In this document: positions 54,963 through 64,000 of the stretch, piece by piece | How the letters are laid out: each line of letters begins with the position of its first letter | Position numbering within the stretch: the stretch's first letter is position 1 | NCBI GenBank assembly: GCA_036426205.1 | Contig: CM071568.1 | Span: 215,245,245 to 215,309,244, forward strand | Length of the DNA stretch: 64,000 nucleotides | DNA from: Ascaphus truei | Taxonomy: Eukaryota; Chordata; Amphibia; Anura; Ascaphidae | Reading direction: 5' to 3' | The notes under the pieces: generated by a model | The model's input: only the letters and a program-made list of their open reading frames with translations | What the model was told of the DNA's origin: nothing | The model's database searches: none | Position numbers and translations under genes: made by a program

Positions 54963-56919
54963 ACCTAGATGCTAATCTTTGTTGAAGACATTTTTATAAT
55001 TTATTTAGTTATGGTAGAGGAGAATGTTATTATCGTTACCTTTAGCATGTTGTGTGTTGTGTCTCATTCTCAGAACAATGTGCACAGTTCAGTTTGTCAC
55101 CAACTCAGATGTGCAAGTATTGTACTTTTTTCTTTATACAGTATGCAGCAAGGCAAAAAAATTTATCTTTAAATTATATTCAGAGATGAGATGATAGATA
55201 GATTCTAGATGTATGAAAAATGTAATTTCTGCTCTAGATGTGTGTATAGCTTTGTTTGAAAGCCTTTGACATTTTGGAAAAAGAAAAGAAAACAATTTTA
55301 AAATACAATGTACTGTAAATAGAAAAGTAGCCCTGCACAGAGTAGCTATGTACACATCCCAATACTAAAAGAGAGGCAGTGTGATTATATGGATTGGGCT
55401 ATTTATTACGTTTGGAGAAAAGGCTGCTAGCAGCAAAAGGTCATGTAGATATTTTGCTTGTCCCTAAATAACAAATTGCATTCTCAACAGTTCTCCATGG
55501 GTGCATACAAATAGTGCAGCATGTTTGTGGTTTCTTAATGAAATGCATGCAACTGTAGTTGTTCTTAACAAGGTTTGCTGAAACTTTTACTGTCATGCCT
55601 ACAAAGCCAGCATACCTAAGACAAGCATCTTCTGTAAGTTTAACATGCGACACGTAAAAAAATAAATGGAATCATCATTTATTTTTAAAGAAAAATACAG
55701 GCCTTCATTTAGGGGGCATCACAATACTTTACAGTTAGTTTGAGAACTACAACTAAATACCATTTTCTTACCTGTACATAAGAGACAGACAGGAAAAAAA
55801 AGAGTTGTAATAATATTAATAATAATAATAAGTGATTGCATTACATGAACAATGGTTATACACATTCAGTTTCTAAATATTTCATGGTCAGTCAGATATT
55901 ATTAATGCATAAGTAACATTTACAGACAGGAAAAAAATTGTGTTACAAGGTGCTTATAATCTATAGGCAGGCTAAATTGAGACATTGGGTACAGGGGATG
56001 GGAGGGTTGGTGAGTATCGGACGCAATAGAGCATCTGTAACATTACCAAACATCAGAGAACAGCAGTGTAAGAGATGTGTGCAGAGGTACATATACTGTA
56101 ATGGAGACCGATTTGGGTGTAATTATCTCTTGACTATTGGGCCTATTCCTTTGTTCAGGCAAAACATACAAAAACAACAAAATAACAAACCCCTATCCCT
56201 TTGTAAGGGCTAACTTACTTCCCCAGACCCTATCTGCAGGACTGGAGGGATATTCCCATTACGAGCCTACCACCCCAAAGTCTCAGGAGGAACCTTAAGC
56301 AGGTGGCCCTCTATTTCAGTCTCTGGAAGGTTCTTGGATCCTCTGTGTCCAGAAAATAAAGGTCTCTAGGTGTCTGGATGTCTTGATCTCATCACAACCT
56401 TTGTACTCAAGACAGTGTCTGTGTGCATGCTTCTCTGCTCTCCTTCTGTCAGCCCAAATGTGAGCTAAGGAATCACTCTCCAGTGTCTCACATGAGGCTT
56501 TTTACAGAGCTCTCATTAGTTCAGGTGGAGACTAGTAAATTGAGTGGCTGCAATTAACTATCTCTGCTGGATTCACAGAGCTCTGAGGCTGCTTTAATTA
56601 AACAGGGATAAGTCCCTGTAACATGCAGCAAACGGCAACAATCTTTGGCTGCCCCTTGGGGCGACTCAGGTGTTATGTCCCAGAGATTCTTTGAAGAAAT
56701 CAGCATGGCAACACACTCAGTAACTCAGTCAAACATGCAAGGGGAGGGGCTAAATGAAAATGTGAACTTTGTGGTAGCTCTGGTAAATAATCGCTGGTAT
56801 CTGGGTTGTAGGTTTAGTTTATAGTTAAATTACTGCTGATTATTAAAGATGCTGCCCATTCTAGAACCGACATCAACCAATGGCAGCGACATATTTAATA
56901 GGTTAATGATTGATGCCTA
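54963..56919. other. No gene seen
   Basis: AT-rich to 56200, then more GC-rich DNA that could be part of another LTR element. No domain identified. Confidence 0.4.
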
Positions 56920-57625
56920 TGTAACGCATGTTCCCTCCCACCCCCTCTTGGAGATTCACTGCATTACTAACGTGTATGGTGCAGTTAACTTCTGGATCAA
57001 GAGATACTGAGCTGACTGCATGATAGTTTTGAGACAAGGACAGGCTTATGTTGATATCTGAGTTCTCTTGTTGGTACTTCAGTGCCTCCAGTTGTGATGG
57101 GCTCCCGGGTTTCAGGACATCAGCTCCCAACACAACACCTCTTACCCCTCCTGCCCAGGAACTGACAACCAAGCAGAGGTATATTGAACAAGGGTTTATT
57201 GTGCATCACTGCAGCTCTTCATTGCAGCATAGTAGATTCTCAGAAGTCTCAGACTTCTAGAGGGTGCATACCCCGATAGTAGGGGGCCTTGGTGTTCCCC
57301 AGGCCTAAGCCTGGGGTGGGCATGCTTTCCCCCGATGGGGAAGACTGATAGCCCTTGTGCTCTCTCCTCCTCCCATAGCAAGACAGACTAAGTTTGAGAC
57401 TCCCACTTGGAAGTCTCTGGAAGGGGCGGGCTCATGGACTTTACTTATCCCTGACAGGCTTAAACAGGCCGTGAGTCACCACCTTACTTCCATCACTTAT
57501 AAGTGGAGCATAAAGGGGGTCACTGGCCCACAGATTAACCCATTACTGCCTTGAACATACTAGGGGCTTACATAACAGATATACTATGGGGGAGAGAGAG
57601 GTATTATGGGACATACCCTGTTTCA
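56920..57625 (-). repeat. 3' LTR of the minus-strand element
   Basis: Starts TGTAACGCATG and ends CATACCCTGTTTCA on the plus strand. Substitutions and a few small indels relative to 62127-62805 are frequent enough to suggest an old insertion. Confidence 0.8.
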
Positions 57626-57637
57626 CTCTCCCCTGAG
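57626..57637 (-). promoter_or_regulatory. Polypurine tract candidate
   Basis: The minus strand reads CTCAGGGGAGAG immediately before the LTR, the right place and composition for plus-strand priming. Confidence 0.6.
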
Positions 57638-57765
57638 TGAAATTCCCAATGCCCTTGCTTGGGGTTCAAATTTGTTGCACCATCCATCATCCTGGGATCA
57701 AATTTGTTAATATCATACACATGATACATAGTGATGACATTTTAACATAACTAGATGGAGTGAAC

Positions 57766-60700
57766 CTAGTGATAGTATCTAAGATCCGGCTTCTTAACTG
57801 GCCGTCCATCAAAATCTTCCACCCCCACCTTGGGGGCACCGGCTTTATGGAGAACCTCCACCCTATCCATATAGATACATGTCCCGATTAACCATTCCCA
57901 CATGATGGAACAAATAAGGGAGTAAGTTATGAACTCCTAATAACTTGTTTTACGCTGAAGATAGTCTCTGACTGCTAACTTGAGCCACTCATGTCAGTGA
58001 CCCTCTATCTCCTGCATAATGGGTTCAAGGACATAAGGAAATAGATAACCATGAGACTGACGGAACCTGGCTCTTATGGCCCGGTCAGCTGTACTCAACT
58101 TAAGTACCTTTCGACCAGCTCCCTGGCCAGGTAGTACCCAAAATTCCGGATCCTTAGGGTTTACCTTTCTGCGCAAACTATCAGGGCCTTTAGGAATATG
58201 TACCCCTAATTTGATTTCACTCTCCCTCTTACGGAGAGCTTCTGCTGATTCGTTAGGGGAAAATACACCCTCTTCCCACCAAGGATCAACTATAGGGCCA
58301 TTCATTAGGATAAACTTGGTGTATTTGATCTCAGGGGCATAACCCTGGAACATAGGATATCAGCATGTACATGTTTCCTGTGTTAGGGACTCAGATTCTG
58401 CACTAGCAGGTCTGGCAGGCACAGGTGAAAATGCACTTGAGAGAACAGAAGGGGAGGAAGACACTGATCCCTTTGACACTAGGGACTGGGATCCTGATGA
58501 CCTCCTAAAGAAATGATATGACCATCTACGTCCAGGTCTCTTGATGCATCTGGACACTGGAATGTCTCCCTCTGATTCCTCAGAACTTCCACTCAACCAA
58601 TTCCCCACATTCATACTGTATCATCAGAAAACTTGGTTAATACAGATGGCTGTACAGTAGGATCTACATGCTTCCCCCTCTGTGAACGACAGGTTGAGGA
58701 TGGGGCAGTGGCAGTGGCAGTGGCAGAATGGTGTCACGGTTGTGCTCGCCACAAACCAGGACTGGATCGAGGGCAGAGGTGGGGTTATATAATCACCAAC
58801 CTGAAACCACGTAGTCGGATCCAGATTGTGCAGTTCGTAGTCGTACATAGCAGGGTCGGGACTGGAGAGGGCAGCATAGTCAGTGGACGAGCCAGGGTCA
58901 GGATTGGAGACATCAGAGTAAACATTATCCAGGCGGATTTTCGGCAACAGGTAGTAAAGTAAGTCCCACTTCAGCGTAATAGCTGCAGGGCAGGACCGGT
59001 TCTGCGCGAGTGGCGTCCGCGGCCCATAGTACCGGTCTCAGCAAGGAGAAGGTTGACCGGAGTGGGCACACCACCAGGCAGCACTGATAAACCAGTGCTT
59101 CAGCACAGAAGTCCAAAGCTGGCTGCTGCAAAGGGAGAGAGCAGCAGGCCACTGGATCCAAACAGTAACCTCTGCTAGAGGTGAGTGCAGCAGGTTGCAG
59201 AATCTAGGCAGGCAGAACTCAGGCCTCTGCGTAGAGAGAAGAAGCAAGCCTTCGGGAAACAGGAACACAGGCCTCTGCGTAGAGAGCAACAGGCCACCGG
59301 AACCAGGGACTAGAGACGAGAACTAGAAACTAGAGCGTAGCGAAATCATTAGTAACACAGGAGACAAGCCAGATGGCTTGTGGCAGAACACATGTAACGT
59401 CCAAAAGGAATTATGCTCAGCAGTGAAGCAGTGTGGGAGAGCAGAATATAAAGGGCGACGGGCCAATAACAGGAGTGAGGTGTGTGAGAAACCTCCAATG
59501 ACAGAGCACAGGGCAAAGGCTGCAGTAAAAGCTAGCACAGGTGCTAATGATTGCAAGACGGAGAATTAGGTGAACTGCAGAGATCTGCAAGGCTACAAGC
59601 AAAGCCATTCCTTACAATGGGCAAACTGAATCCTTACAAATGTGCCTGAACAAAGTCCTTAATGTCCAGCACAGGGATAGTGGAAGATGGGGTATTTACC
59701 ACTAGGGCCTGTGACTGGGGCTTTAACAAGTCCAAAAACTGTCCTCTGGAAAGAGGCTTCCCTTTGCCTTTAACTGGGGACTTTAACTTGGACTTCACAA
59801 TGTGATGGCCCCTTCCAAGTCCTGAAGGGAGCGGTGTCGGTGCAGGGACGCACTTCTCCCCCGTTGGGTAGGTAGCCTTCACCAGGAAGGCGACATCTGG
59901 TGGATGCAGGCCCACTCTCACCACCTCTGGGCCCAGCGGTGGTGCGACCGGCTCTGCTGACACCATTTTGGTGATGTCATTGCTGAGCGACAATTTCGGG
60001 AGACCACCGGAGCAGCTCTCGCTATTGATGACGTCACTTCCGGTGAGATCGGAAGTTCGTCACCGAGCTGCACACTAGATGAGGCCGCCCCCGGCGCCTC
60101 AGGCATGGAGGCTGCAACCAGATCAGCTGTGAAGTAGGAACTTGGCGGCTCACCCACAGCAAGGTAGGGGACGTCCATCGGTTCCTCCGCAGGCAGCATA
60201 CGGGCACCTCCGGTGTCATCTGCGATGACGGATCTCGTCGGACGCTCCGGAACCTCAGCAGTCTCTGAGAAGGACGCATTTGGACCGGAACTCGACAGGA
60301 ACGGAAGGTAAGAGATGACTTATTCTCCACAGGTCCCGCCTGGTAGATATCTTCTTCACTTAGGTTGGACACCTCCGCCAGGACACGATCCCGGGGCAAG
60401 TCAGTGTCAGTGACCATGTTTATGGAGTTACCGTGCTCCGCGGTCACCTGAGGACCCACACCTGACACCCCTGGGGCAGTCCACTTACCCTCGTCAGCAT
60501 CGGTAGGTACTGATCCCAAGTCTGGGACCGTCAGTACCTTCTTTATAGGCCGGACCGGCCATTGTAGGGCACACGGGCCCGCAGCAGGGTCCGTAGCAGC
60601 AGCTGAGGTAGTAGTTGTAGGTGGCACCGGACCACTCGAACCTCCGGCCACATTTTTAAGGGCATACGGGCCCACAGCATCCGTGGCAGTAGGAAATAGG

Positions 60701-60972
60701 AAAGAGACCGCACCAGTGCAATGGCCCTCGAGATAAGCAATGGCCCTAGAAATAAGTACACACACCTCCTCAGGCACTGGGCCGACAGGCCACAGACAGT
60801 TAGCTTCACAGTGCAGGCACCGTGCATCCAGGCCGACAGGGCCACCAGGCAGGCGACAGTGCTCGCACAGACCATGCAAATAAACTTGGTCTTCAATCCT
60901 CACCATCAGGTAGCCACCAGGGAGGGAGTATTTGGAGACTTCCAATTTTATTGCTTTGCTATTGGCAGCCAT
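57766..60972 (-). pseudogene. Unrecognised large protein of the LTR element, broken
   Basis: Starts at ATG 60972 (MAANSKAIKLEVSKYSLPGG). Residues 36-55 contain Cys36, Cys39, Cys52 and Cys55 (C-x2-C-x12-C-x2-C), a likely zinc-binding motif. A Pro/Ala/Thr/Asp-rich low-complexity part follows, then frame changes near 60300 and 59990, reading MLPAEEPMDVPYLAVGEPPS and KSKLKSPVKGKGKPLSRGQF. A solo LTR interrupts the frame at 59638-58732. Beyond it are SRCIKRPGRRWSYHFFRRSS, then 58353-57994 with MNGPIVDPWWEEGVF, ESEIKLGVHIPKGPDSLR and RARFRQSHGYLFPYVLEP, and after further stops RPVKKPDLRYYH. Roughly 700 codons in total. I recognise no Gag, protease, RT or integrase motif. It might be a divergent Gag or a captured gene. 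Confidence 0.55.
58732..59638 (+). mobile_element. Solo LTR (907 bp) nested in the LTR element
   Basis: Starts TGTCACGGTTGTGCTCGCC, ends TCCTTACA, and is flanked by AATGG / AATGT (a 5-bp duplication with one mismatch). It is homologous in opposite orientation to 12183-13038. Its short CAGGCCTCTGCGTAGAGAG motif is duplicated internally (about 59220 and 59270). Confidence 0.85.
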
Positions 60973-62106
60973 ATTTGCGGTGGTTTCTCACAATAATATA
61001 GTAGCTTCTCTCTCTCTAACAGCTTACAGCAGAATGAGCTCTGGGTCTGCTCTTAAGACTCATCCCATCCATGACAACAGCTCTGATTGGCTGAACTCAA
61101 TCAGCTCCTCCCCTGGGTGAATCTCAGAGGGGGGGCTAGTATCATTAGCTAGACTTGACTCAGCGTGAGCCAATCAGCATAAGGGGCGGCACCCTTTGTT
61201 TGGCGCCGAAAGCTTGCAACTTAGGTCTGCAAAAGTTTGCATTTAGTGTTTGCAAACCCATGCGATTCAGCTTCTTTGGCGGGAGCGTCATCTTGTACTC
61301 ATGCACACATAACACCACACAGTGGACGCCATCTTGGAAACCCTGAAGTGTATGTAAATGTTCTTTATGTTGCAGCTAGTAACTCAGAGACTATTCTTTT
61401 GAAAGGCAAAACCTCCTTTGAAGTATATCTCATCTTGTTATTACTTAATCCAGCTCTCTGTGATTCTTGGTGCTTGAGACTCACTACTCATACATAGGAT
61501 ACTGTGGTAACTCTTCTTCGGACGATACCCACATACTTTATGCCACCCCTAGGCATTAATATTGCAGACCCTTCCTTTAGCGGCTCCTGGGGACCACCCA
61601 GGTACACCCCCTTCTAGGCATCCTACACCATAAGGGTGACTTGAACAGGAGAGTAGCTATTATCTCAACCGAAACATCCTTAGGGCAGAGCAGGCTGCAG
61701 CTTCCATCAGATCATAGATCCCCTTGACTAGCCCTGTCCCCCTCTCTTTCTCTCTCTGTAAAGACAGAGCTGAGATAATACTTTCTAGTTTTGTTGCTGC
61801 TATGTTAAGCAATAACTCCTCCAGCTATATGAAGCTTCCTTCCAGCATACTGTGTCCTGCCACAATCCAGCTCAAGTGCCCTTTTACTCGGCCAGCATAG
61901 CCTCCAGTTCCACTAGGCAGGGGAAAGTGGGCCCTGGCTATGGTATACCGGGGTCCCCCAGGGCAACTATCAACTAGCCTCCCCTCTCACATGCACCCTT
62001 GCTGGCAACATGCTGCCACACACTGAGTCTCACTCCCAGCATGCAGTTACACTCTAAGCCTCATCTCTGAAAGGCTGCTCTGTTAAGCCTGAAAGCCTGT
62101 CCTGTT
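60973..62106 (-). other. 5' leader of the minus-strand LTR element
   Basis: About 1.1 kb between the primer-binding site and the first ATG. No coding domain; CCAAGATGGCGTCC occurs on the minus strand near 61335. A long leader could hold packaging or translation signals. Confidence 0.45.
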
Positions 62107-62124
62107 ATCTCAGCAGTGCCTCCA
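62107..62124 (-). promoter_or_regulatory. Primer-binding site candidate
   Basis: TGGAGGCACTGCTGAGAT on the minus strand begins two bases after the LTR end. The tRNA is not assigned. Confidence 0.6.
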
Positions 62125-62126
62125 AA

Positions 62127-62805
62127 TGTAACACATGTCCCCCACATGGGAGATTCACTGCATTACTAACGTGTGTGGTGTGGTTACCTGCTGGATCAGG
62201 AGATACTGAGCTGTCAGCATGATGGTTGTGAGACCAGGACAGGCTTATGGTGATATATGAGTTCTCTTGTTGGTACTTCAGCGCCTCCAGTTGTGATGGG
62301 CTCCTGGGTTTCAGGACATCAGCTCCCAACACAACACCTCTTACCCCTTATTCCCAGGAACTGACACCCAAGCAGAGGTATATTGAACAAGGGTTTATTC
62401 ATTGCAGCAGAGTAGATTCTCTGAAGTCCCAGACTTCTAGAGGGTGCATACCCAGATAGTAGGAGGCCTTGGTGTTCCCCAGGCCTAAGCCTGGGGTGGG
62501 CATGCTTTCCCCCGATGGGGAAGACTGATAGCCCTTGTGCTCTCTCCTCCTGCCAGGGCAAAACTGACTATGTTTTATACTCCCACTTGGAAGTCTCTGT
62601 AAGGGGCAGGCTCATGAACTGTATCTATCCCTGATAGTCTTACACAGGCCATGAGTCACCACCTTACTTCCATCACTTACAAGTGGAGCATAAGGGCGGA
62701 TCACTGGCCCATAGATTTCCCATTACTGCCCTGAACATACTAGGGGCTTACATAACAGATATACTATGGGGGAAAGAGAGGTATTATGGGACATACCCTG
62801 TTACA
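62127..62805 (-). repeat. 5' LTR of the minus-strand element
   Basis: Plus strand runs TGTAACACATG to CCCTGTTACA. Homologous to 56920-57625, e.g. AGAGGGTGCATACCC and CCCCAGGCCTAAGCCTGGGG. Confidence 0.8.
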
Positions 62806-63594
62806 ACTATAAAAGTGAAAACATCTAAGTATTTCAAAATCATGTTCAAAGAGTTAGTATGCTTGGCAACGAACTTTGGGGAGAGCTTGATTTCTCTAGA
62901 GTTGCTAGCCTAGAGTGATGTTTTTTTGTTGAACAGGATATACCATCCTTTTCAAAGGCAAAGGGCGCTCCAATTGTCATTTTATCTCCTGCCGGTCATC
63001 TGACCGCAGGATGAGTTAAGGGTGCCACCCTAAATTCATGCATTCTCCATTTAAAAATAAAATGTTCTTAAAAACTTTCTTTACAAATCATTAACTGCTT
63101 TAGGATAGAGTAGGATACATGATTTCAAATTACCCAATTACACTGCTAAGTCATTTAAAAAAATGTAGCTTTTTTGGAACAAAGTTTGACTGCCACTTGA
63201 AGGTCCATATGTTCAATAAATTAAATCCTGTTTGCAGTGCTGTAAAAAATGAGCTAGTTCTACAGTAGTGAAGTAATAATGCATGAACTTCCAGCCAAAT
63301 GTGCCTTTTGCTGACTTTAAAATAACCCGCAAAACAATTGGGCCCATGGTAAATATTACACAAGGTAAAGTAAAAAAATGTTCACATTAATTATTTTAGG
63401 TAGATTATGTATTTTATTTGGAAAATTATTAGCAACTTTCTTGCTATAAAGCTGTCTTATTTAAAATTTAGTTTTGCTACAATCACACATGTAACCCCAT
63501 GCCTCAGTCTGATGTATTTTAAAAAAAACAGTCAGAAAAGACAGCACATATTTTTTCACTTTTGATTTACGTCATTTTTTAATAATGTATGTAC
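62806..63594. other. No gene seen
   Basis: AT-rich anonymous sequence. Confidence 0.5.
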
Positions 63595-64000
63595 GTATGT
63601 ATGTCTTTATTTATATAGCGCCATTAATATACATACAGTAGCACTTCACAGCAGTAATATACGTGATAGTCATATAAATAATAAATAATATAAAGAATAC
63701 ATAAAGGGGAGAAGTGCTTCAGACATAAAAGTAACATTTAGGAAAAGGAGTCCCTGCTCCGAAGAGCTTACAATCTAATTTGTTGGTAGGAAGAACGTAC
63801 AGAGACAGTAGGAGGGCGTTCTGGTAAGTGCATCTGCAAAGGGCCAAGGTTAATGTATGAGGTGTTAATTATCAGTCATTAAGCTACTCATATGCTTCCT
63901 TAAGCAGGTGTTTTAACATGGGTCGTAAAGGTGGATAGAGAGGGTGTTAGTCAATATTGAAGGGGTTTAAGGCGGGAGAGGGCTTTAGATACAAAAGGGG
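63595..64000 (-). pseudogene. L2 LINE 3' end, cut by window edge
   Basis: Matches 31126-31560 in the same orientation: the TTTATTTATATAGCGCCATTA tail region, GACATAAAAGTAACATT and AGGCGGGAGAGGGCTTTAGA. The coding part (C terminus of ORF2) is just being entered at the window end. A short GTAT repeat precedes it. Confidence 0.85.

Larger units (their letters stand above)
56920..62805 (-). mobile_element. LTR retroelement, 5.9 kb, minus orientation, no recognisable pol
   Basis: Two direct repeats, 56920-57625 (706 bp) and 62127-62805 (679 bp), are clearly homologous and bounded by TGTAAC/GTTACA-like ends. On the minus strand, a primer-binding-site candidate TGGAGGCACTGCTGAGAT (62124-62107) follows the 5' LTR, and a purine tract CTCAGGGGAGAG precedes the 3' LTR. 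Flanking 4-mers CCTA and ACTA could be a degraded target duplication. The interior encodes a decayed protein (60972-57766) unlike Gag or Pol, and a solo LTR is nested in it (58732-59638). It is probably a non-autonomous element mobilised by another element's enzymes, or an unknown group. Confidence 0.75.

Noticed and set aside
1..64000. Exons of a host protein-coding gene or tRNA/rRNA genes
   Set aside because: Scanning frames and looking for conserved tRNA or rRNA motifs gave nothing beyond transposon proteins. Short single exons could still be missed without searches.

Overview
This window is vertebrate nuclear DNA, most likely from a frog or another amphibian. It is almost entirely transposable elements and their decay products. 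I found no exon of an ordinary host gene, no rRNA or tRNA gene and no CRISPR array. The amphibian call is an inference from the mix of repeats: PIF/Harbinger elements with a Myb-like second gene, L2 and CR1 LINEs, Penelope-like elements (PLEs), a class I-like retrovirus and many GC-rich solo LTRs. No genus can be named from the sequence.

Region 1 (1-17.7 kb). A 1.27-kb sequence occurs twice in direct orientation (699-1972 and 3708-17676). The second copy is broken by four DNA transposons, and the first copy still shows the corresponding undisrupted sites. The largest insertion is an 11.36-kb PIF/Harbinger element (4228-15585; target duplication ATA). It carries a broken HARBI1-like transposase on the plus strand and a three-exon Myb/SANT-like partner gene on the minus strand, converging on the middle. 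The partner gene is loaded with in-frame minisatellites. A small mariner-like MITE lies in its last exon and supplies a stop codon, and a solo LTR lies in its first intron. Between the two genes is a decayed forkhead-like domain, not expected in this family.

Region 2 (17.7-39.3 kb). This is a graveyard of solo LTRs, foldback sequences, PLE pieces (RT and GIY-YIG parts), hammerhead-ribozyme-like motifs, CR1 and L2 LINE pieces, microsatellites and a 473-bp Harbinger-type MITE.

Region 3 (39.3-49.2 kb). A 9.3-kb endogenous retrovirus (39823-49117) sits inside a minisatellite of about 43 bp. It has two 444-bp LTRs, a tRNA-Lys1,2-type primer-binding site, gag, pro-pol and env. All genes are broken: gag by a MITE and a frameshift, pol by a solo LTR and a stop, env by a frameshift, a stop and a probable internal deletion. 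Gag contains a textbook RanBP2-type zinc finger.

Region 4 (49.2-64 kb). After mostly anonymous AT-rich DNA comes a 5.9-kb LTR element in minus orientation (56920-62805). It has a primer-binding site and polypurine tract, but its interior encodes a large unfamiliar protein and shows no recognisable reverse transcriptase. It carries a nested solo LTR of the same family as the one at 12183. The window ends in a second L2 3' end.

The most novel-looking items are the forkhead-like domain and minisatellite-rich Myb partner in the Harbinger element, the RanBP2 finger in a retroviral Gag, the pol-less LTR element with an unrecognised protein, and the cluster of hammerhead-like motifs. All are readings by eye and need profile searches.
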